In this document: positions 1 through 10,500 of the stretch, piece by piece
Layout of the letters: each line of letters begins with the position of its first letter
How positions within the stretch are numbered: the first letter of the stretch is position 1
Source of the DNA: Panicum virgatum
Taxonomy: Eukaryota; Streptophyta; Magnoliopsida; Poales; Poaceae
Assembly: GCF_016808335.1 (NCBI RefSeq)
Contig: NC_053147.1
Coordinates: 66,648,960-66,712,959 of the forward strand
Direction: 5' to 3'
Length of the DNA: 64,000 bases
Position numbers and translations under genes: made by a program
The notes under the pieces: model-generated
Databases searched by the model: none
What the model was told of the DNA's origin: nothing
What the model saw: the letters and a program-made list of their open reading frames with translations, nothing else

Positions 1-276
1 CGAGCTCGTCGTAGGAGAATCTCCTTGGCCCAGTGACGCCGGTGCCTTGCTCGAGCTCGATGAGTTCCACGGCTTCGCCACGGAAGTACGACCGCGGTCC
101 GACGGATTTCGTCTTGGTCGTCGTCGCCGTCGTCCTGCCGTCGCGGCATTGCAAGATGCACCGACGAGAGAGGCCGAGGCAGAGTAGGAACGCCACTGTG
201 CCGGTGACGGCCACGCCGGCCACCTCCATAATTAGCTTTAGGTGCTTCCATTTGTTGTCACTGTCACTGGAGCGAC
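1..276 (-). pseudogene. DUF26 receptor-like kinase, exon 2 start (transmembrane and juxtamembrane), cut by window edge
   Basis: Read on the minus strand, an acceptor AG at 277-278 is followed by an open frame to the window edge. It encodes a short extracellular stalk, a hydrophobic membrane segment (IMEVAGVAVTGTVAFLLCLG), a basic stop-transfer RR, and a juxtamembrane stretch ending in GTGVTGPRRFSYDEL. That last motif is what precedes the kinase domain in grass lectin-type receptor kinases and in the two related genes at 6963 and 26651. The kinase itself would lie left of position 1. It is the second exon of the gene whose first exon lies at 648-1298. Exon 1 is damaged, so I call the locus a probable pseudogene, although this exon shows no break of its own. 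Confidence 0.7.
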
Positions 277-744
277 CTGCAGCATGGAAGTGTGAAGGTT
301 AAGTGTCATTCGTTTGATCGTTTCAGAACTGACTGAAACCACTTCCGATCCATCAACATAAACCATATAGAAATCTATAAAAAAAAATTAGAGCATAGAA
401 CTAACAATTAAAACATTGGCTTAACCCCTGCTGCTCTTTGTCCAGTCTAGATTTATTCTTCTTTTTAATATAATCAGCAGCTCGTTCTTGCTGCTATGGT
501 GCCTCTCTCTTAATGATGTAGCATAGGCTCTACTAGGAGTAAAATGCATGGCCCTTAAACTTTGCAGCAGATATCATCCAGGTCCCTAAACTCCCAAAAT
601 GCACATCTAGATCTCTAAACTTGTTAATTGGTTCATGTGAGGTCAAACTAACCGTAACCCATGTTAAACCACCAGCGTGTCAAGCTGACTGGGCACCTGA
701 CTTGTGGGGCCCACATGTCAGGTGCACCTCGCTCCTGCCAACCA
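277..744. mobile_element. Intron plus transposon-like insertion that replaces the end of exon 1
   Basis: In the related gene at 6963, about 75 residues of second DUF26 domain and a proline-rich hinge precede the intron. Here that coding sequence is absent and about 470 bases of non-coding sequence stand between the broken exon 1 and exon 2. The part at about 520-744 looks like the end of a dispersed grass DNA element: phrases such as 'ccctaaactcccaaaatgca' and 'ggggcccacatgtcaggtgc' are of a type often seen in such repeats. I found no clear terminal repeat or target-site duplication, so the class is not assigned. Confidence 0.4.
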
Positions 745-1298
745 TGCCGTCGGACGAGCTTTGTCGTCCACTCCTGGGCGCCGTCCTTGAGCTTGCTCAT
801 CAGCGGCGCCCAGGCTGCCTCCAAGCCCGTCAAGGTGACGGTGACCCCAGGGACGACCGGGCGCACCCTAAACAAGTAGGTGAGGTCCGCGGTCTCCAGG
901 ATTGGCGCGTCCGAGTACCGGAGCGTGCACGCGTCGTACACGACGCGGACGCTCCGGCTGCCCGGGCACACCGTCGTTATCCCGGCGGGCGCCCTGGAGA
1001 GGCAGTCCTGGCACGCCGCCGCGTTGTAGTCGGCGTAGCACATGATGAGTCCGTACACCTCGTCGTCGCCCGCGCCGGCACTGCTCTCGTAGAACCAGCC
1101 GCTGTCGCCGGCCGCCGCGGGGAGCGCGGCGAGAAGTTGGTCCAGGTTCCTCTTGTACTGGCTGTCGGCCGTGTAGTTGTCCGCCGTCGAGCAGTCAGGC
1201 GCCCAAGACGGACGCATGATCTTGCCGCCCTGCCCAGCGGCCGCAGCGGGGAGCAAAGCGATGGCGGTGATCGCGACAAGGCAGAGGAGGGAAGCCAT
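648..1298 (-). pseudogene. DUF26 receptor-like kinase, exon 1, second DUF26 domain truncated
   Basis: The frame starts with a signal peptide (MASLLCLVAITAIALLPAAA) and a complete first DUF26 domain with its CX8CX2C motif (CYADYNAAACQDC). It continues into the start of a second domain (AAWAPLMSKLKDG) and then loses all similarity to the genes at 6963 and 26651. From about 745 downward the translation runs into unrelated repeat sequence to a stop at 648. The second CX8CX2C motif and the hinge are missing. A splice donor-like GAG/GTGCAC near 741 could still join this to exon 2, giving a one-domain receptor, but the simplest reading is a gene broken by an insertion or deletion. It faces away from the 6963 gene (head to head). 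Confidence 0.75.
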
Positions 1299-1824
1299 GG
1301 CAGGGGACGCTGTTGCTTCTGAGGAGCTTGCGGAAGAGCGAGCTGCCTCTCAAGCCATGGTCGCGGTGAAGAGCAGGACGGAGAGAAGGCGCCACAGAGC
1401 GATGAATGCTGCTAGCTAGCCTGGCGTTAGTGTGAGAGGATTTTCATGGCGTTAAGTGAGTCCAACACTTCAGTCGAGAGCCGGTGAAGCGGTTGGGATG
1501 ATATGGAACATGACCCTGATAATATAAGCTTATTAGACGACGTAAATGGTCGCAAGGGACCAGAAGAGCAGGAGGAGGCTCCAACGCTCGATTGGATTGC
1601 TAGCTGTTGAGTGTGGTTCCTAGTTTAGAATATCTTGATATGCACAGGATTTGTGATGTACTCCCAGACATCATCTTCTTTGCCATGGAGATCGTTTTTT
1701 ATGCATGTACCTCCTTCCAAGAAAGTGTCTGGCAGGAACTCGTGGCCGAAGAGAGAAGGGGTAAACTAGGCAAGCTTAAAACTTTAACCTATAACTTCAA
1801 CTATGTTGCACGAAATATAAACTA
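1299..1824. other. Intergenic, upstream of the minus-strand receptor gene
   Basis: No gene is recognised. This would contain the promoter and 5' leader of the 1298 locus, but no convincing TATA box could be fixed. Short open frames here have no family resemblance. Confidence 0.4.
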
Positions 1825-1837
1825 AAACATGTTATCT

Positions 1838-2961
1838 TTTTAGATTATGGAAAAATGTTCTGGCCTTGATCATTCACAAGTGAATGACTACAGCCAAAAA
1901 AGTTACAAGAGCTCTTAGACTCTAAACCTTAAATGAGGGATTTCACAAATACAAGAAAAAAAAGCTATAAAACAAAGAAAGAAACATAGAAGACTAAGCT
2001 TCAAACTTCTTCTTCGTTCCGCTTCAATCTTGCACTGTGTTCACACATACCAACCCATCACATCACTCGCCTACTTAGAGGCTTAATATCCGGATGGTCC
2101 ATTGCTTATCCTTTTCAAATAAACCTTCATCTAGCATAAGGGGTAAGAGGAAATCTCAGCATCGCATCCAGCGAGGGAATGGCACCAAATGATGTCACCA
2201 ATACTGACGTCAGCGCTATGCCGGACAAGGATTTCCTCGAACAGTTTCCCGTATCACCCAATACTCACGGACCTGCAAAAAAGATAGCACATCGACAAAG
2301 CCTCCAACAAGGAAATCGCTGCATCAAGCAGCACCATTGTCGGCCGGCATAACGCCGGCTGAGATTTCTCCCTGTGCACACCGAGCCAAGTCCGCCCGCC
2401 AGCATAAGAAGGTCAGCCACCGATGGAAGCCGTCACTATGCACGTCGCTGTCCACACCCACGACCGGCCGCCCACCAGCACCCCTGATCCGACGGTCCGT
2501 TCAGGAGATGCAGGCTGCCTCCCATCGGCCACAGATGCCAACGCAGCCGGTACCGCAGGCGCCCTCACAACCACGTCGAAATTGCGGCCACGCCAAGCCA
2601 CGCCGCCACGCCCCTGGCACCGGCACCGCTACAGCGTGTCCGAGCCACGGGACCGGCGAACATGCCCCCAGCAGCTGGACGCCGTCACCGCCTCTAAGGA
2701 CAGCAGCTGCAGACTGTGTGTGGCCACGACCACCGCCAGCCGGCCACCACAGACACCCGCCCACATGCCGCGACGGACGCCGCAGACCAACACGAGGCCA
2801 CCCAGCAGCCCTAGCACCGACCGGAAGTCATGCCGGTTGGCCGCCCCCCGCCGCCGCGAACCCCGCCTCTGTCATCGCCTAGGACTGGTGCACCTGCTCC
2901 ACGAGCGTGCGCACGCGGTGACCGTGGGGAAGCCACTGCTATAGCACCGAGCAGATCTGGG
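1838..2961 (-). mobile_element. Poly(A)-type retroposon (LINE-derived, non-autonomous), with target-site duplication
   Basis: A 13-base direct repeat, aaacatgttatct, lies at 1825-1837 and again at 2962-2974. The 1.12 kb between them reads on the minus strand as a GC-rich 5' part followed by a T-rich 3' trailer, ending in a short A tail seen as TTTT at 1838-1841. This layout and the trailer wording are typical of the untranslated ends of grass L1-like LINEs. No reverse transcriptase or endonuclease is present, so it is a deletion derivative or other non-autonomous retroposon. The open frames in the GC-rich part (about 2337-2944) show no known domain and are probably by-products of composition. 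Confidence 0.65.
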
Positions 2962-2974
2962 AAACATGTTATCT

Positions 2975-3531
2975 AGATTTGCAACTAGGATTCTTCTAGT
3001 GTTCCAACCCAACCCAAACAAAAGTTAAGCAATGTATAGCCAATCCTAACTTGGAACTACTCTAAGAAAGTAAATAAGCACAAGTTACAAGAATGAAATG
3101 TGGAAACGTAAAGGAGTGCCGAGTGAGTTTGGAAAATGCAAACTTGGCACATCGATTTTTCCAGTGGTATCAATGGGCTAAAGCCACCCTTATCTACATT
3201 GGAGCTCCACCATGGTACGCTCTCGATCACCAAGTCTCTTCAGATCAAGAGTTTGGTCTCGCCACTAAGTCTTATGCTCACACCATGTAGGTGAGGTCCT
3301 TGCCACAAAGGTAATGCTCACCACCACTTGCACTAGTCACCTTGATAGCGTCTTCACTACGGAGCTTCCCATGAAGGAGGGGTCTCCTCATCCCCAAACA
3401 AAGGCATCGGTACCGCTCCATATCAAGCCAGAGGGTAGAAAACTTGCTGGTGAGCCACCAAGGCTCCAAGAGGCTAGCACATCAGGATTAGAGCGGTGGT
3501 TCACTCTAGAACCAAACACAAGGTAGCAACA
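2975..3531. repeat. Dispersed repeat-like sequence without recognisable genes
   Basis: The stretch at about 3050-3530 has the style of an LTR-element leader or LTR fragment (evenly mixed composition, repeated 'ggagctccacc' and 'ctcgccac' phrases), but neither end nor an internal domain can be defined. Confidence 0.3.
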
Positions 3532-3560
3532 TCTCTCTCTCTCTCTCTCTGTGTGTGTGT
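3532..3560 (+). repeat. Compound microsatellite (CT)n(GT)n
   Basis: About ten CT units are followed directly by five GT units. Confidence 0.95.
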
Positions 3561-4560
3561 ATAATCTAGCACTTACACTAACTAAGCATGTGTTGGTTGA
3601 AAGAGCGTCGCAGCTAATGGAGCAAGAATTGGGCTGGCTAGCTTCGCCAGCAAGTTATTGTGTCAGATCTAGGTTTAGTTTGTTTTAGAAGGTTTATTTC
3701 ATGTTAGTCAAGTCATGTCATCATCGACTAGGGTTTGTAGCTTATAACTATCAGCCTACGGACTTGTAATACGTCTATCAACAAAACACATCTACCTTTC
3801 CAGTACCTTTACCTTTTTGCTATAGGAGTAGGAGTAATGTAGATCTTCGATGAGTTCTTCAGCAAGCTAGGCTGAATCGCCTCGATCTCCAGTTCGCCGC
3901 AAGTTACCGTCACCGGGTATCCCAGATTTCAACCTCCGGGTGCAGTGCCGTCGTTGAGCCTGGTTCTTATCCACCAGTTATCGAGTAGCTTGGATCTTCG
4001 ATCGACGGTGCATCGCTTCTGTCTCGATCTATGGTATTCACCAGTTATCGATTCCTATTGTATCTCGCAAGGCTGCATCAATTTGATCTCTTGCTAGATG
4101 TGGTAGTATCACACTTATCCTAGCCTTGATTATGTTTGCATCTGCTGATTTTACTTTAATCTATTGTCTCGCTGTTCAGAACGCTTTGATTAGCTTTTAT
4201 CCTGCTGAAATAGACGACAGATTATTTACTGGTCTATTGCATCTTAATCTTGGTTGTCCTTCATGTGCCATTGGAACGAGTTTTACTACGAATAGATCTA
4301 TCGGTCGGTGAAGTTAGATTGACCTTTTGCTAGTAGTATTTCTATATTGCAACTTCTGGGTGCATCGCTGTCATTTCATCAACAAATATTGGTAGTGATG
4401 TTAGTTGAAGCTTTATTGGCTTATGGTCCTACTCAAAGCGGATAAAGAGTTCAACATCGCTCCATTTTCTACCAGCTCTCTAGTCCATAGCTTTCGAGTT
4501 TTATTGTTATAAACCGTATGGATCTAATTTGGATAGTCGATGAGCTGCTCATATTTATCA
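3561..4560. repeat. LTR-retrotransposon-like remnant, no coding domain
   Basis: The sequence has the mixed composition and phrase repeats of an LTR or 5' leader. For example 'caccagttatcga' occurs twice (about 3970 and 4030), and 'aacctccgggtgcagtgccgt' near 3930 is echoed by 'aacttctgggtgcatcgctgt' near 4350. No gag or pol similarity, PBS or PPT was found. Family and boundaries are unknown. Confidence 0.3.
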
Positions 4561-5315
4561 GGAAGCTGGAATTGGCCACACGGCTGATTATCTATTTAGG
4601 GACAATTACATAACTACTCTTGTTTTGAGCTGTAACTGCACGTTTGCCCTTACTTTTTAAACTTTGCATGTTTGCCCCTGGTTTTCGAAATCGAAGGAGC
4701 CGTCTGCCCCTGTTTCTTAACACCGTGAGTAGGACTTCAATAATACTCTCAAAAAAAATTCGCAAAAAAAGAAAAAAGCAGAAAAGACTATACTACCCCT
4801 TATCCAAAAGACAAACTCCTCCCCTCCCACAACAGTAGATGCTCCTCTGTTTCCCGTGACCTGCGAGCGGAGGTAGGGTTTGGAGCGGTCGGCCGGCGGC
4901 CGGCGGCCGGGTGCGGGGACGTGGGTGGCGGGCCTCAGATCCGGGCGGCCCCAGTGGGTGCGAGGACGCGGTGCGCGGGTACCGGCGTCGAGCGGCTCCA
5001 GCGGCGGGCGGCTGCGGGGACGCGGCGAGCGAGCGGCCACCGGCGCGGCTGCAGGCGAGCGGGCACCGACGCGGCTCGGGGATGCGGCGACCGGTGCGGC
5101 TGCAGGCGGGCAGGACCGACGCGGCTCGGGGACGCGGCGAGCGGGGGCCGGCGCGGCTCGGGCTGCTCGGCGCTGCCGCGGCAGGCAGCCCGCGCGGCTG
5201 GCAGGCGTGAGCCGCGGGCGGCTGCGGGGGCCGGCGCGGCGGCAGGCAGGCGGTGGGTGACGGGCGCTGCATGCCTGCGAGCCAACCAGGAGACTGACGC
5301 GACGACCCGGCGACA
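4561..5315. other. Putative 5' part of a MULE-like element; GC-rich degenerate repeat
   Basis: The left part (4600-4860) is AT-rich with an oligo-A run. From 4870 to 5290 the DNA is extremely GC-rich, with a degenerate tandem pattern built on 'gcggctcggggacgcggcga' and similar words. Long open frames in several phases here are explained by the near absence of A and T. It lies directly upstream of the transposase-like exon at 5316, so it may be that element's leader or terminal region. I found no matching inverted terminus. Confidence 0.35.
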
Positions 5316-5790
5316 ATGGAACAGCTTGGGTAAGTTTCTTCAACTTCATCCTTTCTGCAGTAGACAAATTAGGTTGTTTGATTAGATCTTTAGAATGAAC
5401 TAGCTTATAGAACATGCTCTGGTTTGTAGGACAAATGACAACCACATAAAACTTGTTGTTATGGTTCGGGCACATTGGAGCTTGCCGGATGGGGGTCCAA
5501 AGTCATATAGAAAGAGGGAAATCTTGACTACAACTGTTGACAGCCATGACTATAGCTTGCTAAAGTTGGTAGATTTTATTTGCGAAAGCTTTGTATGGGG
5601 TTCAAAGCAATACATTTGTTTGTGGCGGGCAGTGGAGGATGATTGTATTGAGATTACATTTCTTTGTGCAAGCAGCCCAGTGGGGCGCACGCAGCTCGAG
5701 CAGCAGCTGGGTCAGGCCACCAACGAGCTCAGGTTTGTCCTGATTTCATTTTTCCCCTCACGATTGCTTATTTCATGCTCTCATGTTTAG
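5316..5790 (+). pseudogene. MULE transposase N-terminal fragment, two exons
   Basis: Exon 1 is 5316-5329 (ATG GAA CAG CTT GG, donor GTAAGT). Exon 2 starts at 5430 after TTTGTAG and stays in frame, giving MEQLGTNDNHIKLVV and then a stretch containing VRAHWSLPDGGP, LLKLVDFICESF and QYICLW. This order resembles the plant-specific N-terminal region of Mutator-like transposases. After CIEI near 5655 the similarity ends and an unrelated tail (LEQQLGQATNEL) runs to a stop at 5788-5790; a possible donor follows at about 5731. The DDE transposase core and zinc finger are missing. It is therefore a broken transposase gene, possibly fused to a captured exon. Confidence in the splice is good because both sites are canonical and the phase fits. 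Confidence 0.5.
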
Positions 5791-6962
5791 ACTAGTTTAT
5801 TAGTAATAATTGTTACTAATGATTGTTTATTTCTGCTGCTTAGTCAAATGAGTTTGGTCTCTAATGCTTGTTAGCCTTAGCATGTTTTAGATTTTTTTCT
5901 TACTAATCTTTATTAGTTCTTACTGCTTTAGATTTTTATAGTGATCGGTTCTAATTTTTCCGGGGAGACTCTTGGTCGGTGTTTTTTTTCTATAGGCTTT
6001 GCTTCTGCATGGTTTTAAGATGTGCTATTCATTATTAAATCATCGCATTCTTAGTTGAGTGAAGTTTTTGTGATAGTATTGCTCGATTATGTTGTTTTCA
6101 GTTTGCTTCCACTTTGTGCCGAGCTTTCGATGTTGGTTCGTCTTCGTTTTGTGTTGGATTTTTCCTAATCGTAACTAAGGTAAGCTTGTCACTAGTTTGT
6201 TTGTGTCACCTTAACGGTTAGAACTTAGAACTTAGAAGAAAGGCATGTCAGGTTGTATTTAGGATATATGTCTTTTTTTATTAAAGAGAATTTTTAAAAA
6301 CTTCCATTCACGCACTTTGTGTGGTCGCATGTTCCGATTTTTCACGCACTCTAGTGTTGGTTGGTCAGGGGTGCTCTGATCATTCTGATGCATGTGCCTG
6401 AATTTTGACAGGAACCAACGCTGATGGCATCTCGGGTATCTGGATGAGGATCCGATTACAACGACAGTGACAGGAGCAGAAATGGTAATTGGTAGTAATG
6501 GACCGGATCTAAGCCAAGAGCAGGCCGGCAACTGCGGATTTATCCAAAAGGCATTTGACATGGTCCAAAGCCACAGTTTTTTACTACCTGCTAGGTAGAC
6601 TTCAGAGCTAGACATCCAAAGAGAGATTACACACTGCTGGCTTGCACAATCTTCTAGATCGCTCTTCTGAAAACTTCCAAATGAATCCTCCTGAAGGTCC
6701 TGACTCTGAAAGGATCTTCCTTGTTGACTGCTGACTGCATCTATGAGATATTATTTTTTGCATCTGCAGACCAGGACAGGCATGCAACAATGAACAATTG
6801 AACAGCTCAAAACCTACGCTATCCAGTAGATTATTCATCTGCCGGCTGCACGATTCAGAAAGAGAGCAACACTTTTGACCATATTCTAAGAAAACAATCG
6901 AGGAGGAAAGGGGACACAAAGAACTAACAGCAAGCGACGGCGTCCCCGGCCGGCCGCCGGCC
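5791..6962. other. Intergenic, upstream of the receptor kinase gene
   Basis: Positions 5791-6240 are T-rich and look like intron sequence, perhaps belonging to the element at 5316. No gene was recognised from 6241 to 6900. The last 40 bases before the start codon (for example 'gcgtccccggcc') match the leader of the gene at 26651 (gtgtccccggcc), so they are probably conserved 5' UTR. Confidence 0.4.
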
Positions 6963-9157
6963 ATGGCTTCCGGCCTTCTCCTCCATCTCCTCCTCGCCAC
7001 CGTCGCCTCGCTCTGGGCTGCGGCGGCTGGTCAGGACGACGGCGTCCTGCGGCCTGGTCCTGGTTCGCCATCGTGCTCGATGACGGGCAACTACACCGAC
7101 GGCAGCCAGTACAAGAAGAACCTGGACCAGCTCCTGGCCACGCTCCCCGCGGCGGCCGGCGACAACGGCTGGTTCTACAAGGACAGCGCCGGGGCGGGCG
7201 CCGACGAGGTGTTCGGCCTCATCATGTGCTTCGCCGACCGCAACGCCACGCAGTGCCAGGACTGCCTCTCCCGGGCGCCGGCGGGGATCACGACGCTGTG
7301 CCCGGGCAGCCGGAACGTGAGCGCGGCGTACGACGCGTGCGTGCTCCGGTACTCGGCGGCGCCGATCCCCGCCGCCGCGGACCTCGCCGCCGTGTTCGCC
7401 GTGTACCTGACCATCCCCGGGGTGCCCGTCACCTCGGACGCCGTGCGGGCTGCTTGGGTGCCGCTGATGAGCAAGCTCACCGGCGCCGTCGCCGCCTCGC
7501 CGCTGCGGATTGCCAACCGCAGCACGCCGTACTCGGGCCCGCAGGCGCGGGAGATGTACGGGCTGGCGCAGTGCACGAGGGACCTCAACGCCAGCGAGTG
7601 CTCCAACTGTATCTCGAGCTACACGGACAGGCTGGGGGAGCTGTTCCCCAACAACACCGGCGGCGCCATCAAGGGCTACAGCTGCTACCTTGTCTACCAG
7701 CTGCTCCCGCTAGACATCACCCTGCCGCCGACGCCGCCTCTGCCACCGTCGCCTTCGCCGCCGCCTGCAGCTCCAGGTAAACATCTTGTTGCTCAGTTGC
7801 TGCATCGTCTTTTTCCAGTTGATAAAGGTGTGCAACAACGTTGACGCAGTGCGGAATTCCCCGATTTTTTTGTACCTCCACAGGACCTTCGTCGTCTTCC
7901 AAGACAGGGATCGTGGTTGGCGTGTCAGTCTCGTTCTTGGTAATGGTAATTCTGGGCTTCTCGATGTGGTTCTTTCTACGACGACGACGGAGGAAACAGG
8001 CTAAAATCCTTGAGGGGGCGAGGGAGCAAGAGCTGAAACAGGGTGACTTTTTTGACGACGAGGCCGAGATGGAAGACGAGTTCGAGAAAGGGACGGGGCC
8101 AAAGCGGTTTCGCTACGGCGAGCTCGCCATTGCCACTGGCAACTTCTCCGACGAGCAGAAGCTAGGGGAAGGTGGGTTCGGGTCGGTGTACAGAGGATTC
8201 CTGAAGGAGATGAACCTTGAGGTCGCCATAAAAAGGGTATCCAAGAGCTCGAAGCAGGGGAGGAAGGAGTACGCCTCGGAGGTGAGCATCATCAGCCGGC
8301 TGAGGCACCGAAACCTGGTGCAGCTCATCGGCTGGTGCCACGGCGGCGGCGAGCTGCTCCTCGTCTACGAGCTGATGCCCAACGGCAGCCTGGACGAACA
8401 CCTCTACACCGCCAGCGACGGCGAACTGCTGCCATGGCCGCTGCGGCATGAGATCGTGCTCGGCCTGGGATCGGCCCTGCTCTACCTGCATCAAGATTGG
8501 GAGCAATGCGTTCTTCACAGGGACATCAAGCCGAGCAACGTGATGCTCGACGCGTCCTTCCACGCCAAGCTCGGCGACTTCGGGCTCGCGAGGCTCGTCG
8601 ACCACGGCCGGGGCTCGCACACCACGGTGCTCGCCGGCACCATGGGATACATGGACCCGGAGTGCATGATCACCGGCAGGGCGAGCGCCGAGTCGGACGT
8701 CTACAGCTTCGGCGTCGTCCTCCTAGAGATCGCCTGCGGGCGGCGGCCTATGGTGTCTCGCCGCGGGGAAGAAGACCGGGAGGACGACGTGATCCACATT
8801 GTGCAATGGGTGTGGGAGTTCTACGGCAGGGGAGCCATCCTCGACGCCGGCGACGCGCGGCTCAAGGGGGAGTTCGACGGCCGGGAAATGGAGACGGTGA
8901 TGATCGTCGGGCTGTGGTGCGCGCACCCTGACCGGAGCCTGAGGCCGTCCATCAGGCAGGCCGTCAACGTGCTGCGGCTGGAGGCGCCGCTGCCGAGCCT
9001 GCCGGCGAGGATGCCGGTGGCGACCTACATGCCCCCACCTGACGCTTTCTACTACACATCTTCGGTTGAGACTGGCGGCGGCAGCAGCAGCACCACCGGC
9101 ACCTGCACCTGCACCACTCAATCCAGCACGACGGAGACGTCAAACCTGCTCAAATGA
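6963..9157 (+). CDS. Cysteine-rich (DUF26) receptor-like protein kinase with a lectin-RLK-type kinase domain
   Basis: Predicted plasma-membrane receptor Ser/Thr kinase of 695 residues. Exon 1 is 6963-7776 and exon 2 is 7884-9157; the 107-base intron has GT/AG ends and splits a Gly codon. Order: signal peptide (about 1-23); DUF26 domain one with C89, C98, C101; DUF26 domain two with C204, C213, C216; proline-rich hinge (255-271); membrane segment (about 281-303) followed by RRRRRK; kinase from about 355 to 640 with glycine loop LGEGGFGSVY (365), catalytic Lys 388 in VAIK, HRD (483-485), DFG (503-505) and MDPE. All key residues are present, so it should be an active RD kinase. The kinase text (GPKRFRYGEL, LRHRNLVQLIGWCHGG, GTMGYMDPEC) is of the L-type lectin receptor kinase kind, not the usual CRK kind. 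DUF26 receptors generally act in stress and immune signalling; the ligand is unknown. The tail after 640 is Thr/Ser-rich. Confidence 0.93.
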
Positions 9158-9560
9158 CGATCAAGAAGTTCTTTTGCATTCCGCCACACTAAATGTGGCA
9201 TCAAATTTATCATGACGATTTTTTACTGTCTGTAGATGTGCCTCACGTTCATAAGGCAAACATTTTTACTGATCTAGTGTAGAACATAACTGCAGAGACC
9301 AAATAGAGCAACATTGACAGCATGTTTGTGACTTGCAGTTGTAAACGAAAGTTTGGAGAAGTCATCAAACTGACTGGTTAGGTTGTACTAGGTAAATCCC
9401 GCGCTACGCCGCGGCCATTTGAAAATATGGAGCAAAATAGTTGATGAGTTGACGGTTACGTATGCGTATAGAGCAGGAACAGAGGTACGTTGGAGGGCGG
9501 TGCGGCAGATCAGCTCGTGCGGCATCTCGTGGAGACTGATTTAGGCTATCTGTACTCGTG
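9158..9560. other. 3' flank of the receptor kinase gene
   Basis: The first 80 bases resemble the 3' flank of the 26651 gene ('ggcatcaaatttatcatgac' against 'agcatcaaatttgttctgat'), so the ancestral duplication included the 3' UTR. Around 9390 the phrase 'aaatcccgcgctacgccgcgg' looks like the end of a dispersed grass element. Confidence 0.45.
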
Positions 9561-9564
9561 GTAC

Positions 9565-10500
9565 TCTATTTTTATCTTCTAAGAAAAATATATTCATATC
9601 TGGTCATCAAGATTTTCTTCTATATTCAGTTTTTCCACACCCATCATCCTCTACCAACTACCAGCAGTAGCGGGCCCCACTTATCAGTTTTTTTCTCCTT
9701 TCCCCACCCGCCACCCTCCTTCCCCCCCCCCCCCTCTCTCTCTCTCCACCAAGCGCGTCGGCCGCCTCTACCTTGTGTCCTCTGACTCCTCATCTCCCGG
9801 CAAGCCCGCCCTTGTGTCCTCCGCCTCCTCATCTCCCCGGCTCGCCCGCCCCGCGCGCGACAATCAGCATCAGACACGGCTGGCGTGGCGCGAATCAAGG
9901 CGGCGAGCGCCGGTAGCGGCGGATCCGGGCGCGCCGAGCTTTGAGGCATGGCGGCGGCCGGATGCTCCCTCCCTCTCCTCCCCTTTCTCTTCGTCTTCCC
10001 TCTCCTTCCACGCCAACTCCTCGCGGCTCCGAGCTGCGGTGCCTGGCCCTCCGCCCCCTCCCTCCTCCCGCCCCTCCCATGGCGGCAGCGGTGGCGGAGG
10101 CCAGGAGGGGCATGGGTCACGGACCTCGACGGACGACGGTGTCGGAGTGCGGAGTGGACCAAATTTGCCACTGGGATGCCGCCAATCGGATCCCCCACCG
10201 GCGGTGGGGCAGAGCGGACGCCGGGGATCAGAGGGGCAGCGGTGACCCACACGCAGGCGAGGTGGTGCAGCAGGTTGGCGCGCATGGCGCCCCATGGAGA
10301 TGGGTTTGGTGGACCCCGGCGGCCCCAACGCGCAGTCGAGACACTGCTGGTGCGGCAGGTCGGCGCGGCAAATCCATGGCCCGCGTCGGGCGTCTCTTCG
10401 GGGCTGGTGTCAGCTTTCCCTCCCCAAAGCCACGTGGAGCATTCGGGTGCTCCCAGCCCTCCCTCTACACGCTGTATAGTATATACAGTATTGGTTAGGG
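9565..10500. mobile_element. GC-rich dispersed element, copy A (shares its leader with 22860-23640)
   Basis: An AT-rich leader of about 130 bases ('tctatattcagtttttccac', 'taccaactacc', then 'gggccccacttatcagtttt') is followed by a C/CT tract (9720-9750) and a GC-rich body. A similar leader occurs at about 22930-23035 in front of a different GC-rich body. Open frames on both strands in the body show no known domain. A shared end with different inner contents suggests a gene-capturing DNA element, but no inverted terminus was found. Confidence 0.35.

Noticed and set aside
2337..2944. Overlapping frames in the GC-rich part of the first retroposon
   Set aside because: Several frames are open at once, none with a domain; part of a non-coding retroposon 5' region.
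4717..5475. 252-residue minus-strand frame rich in Pro, Arg and Ala
   Set aside because: Low-complexity GC-rich repeat, with the real exon pattern on the other strand.
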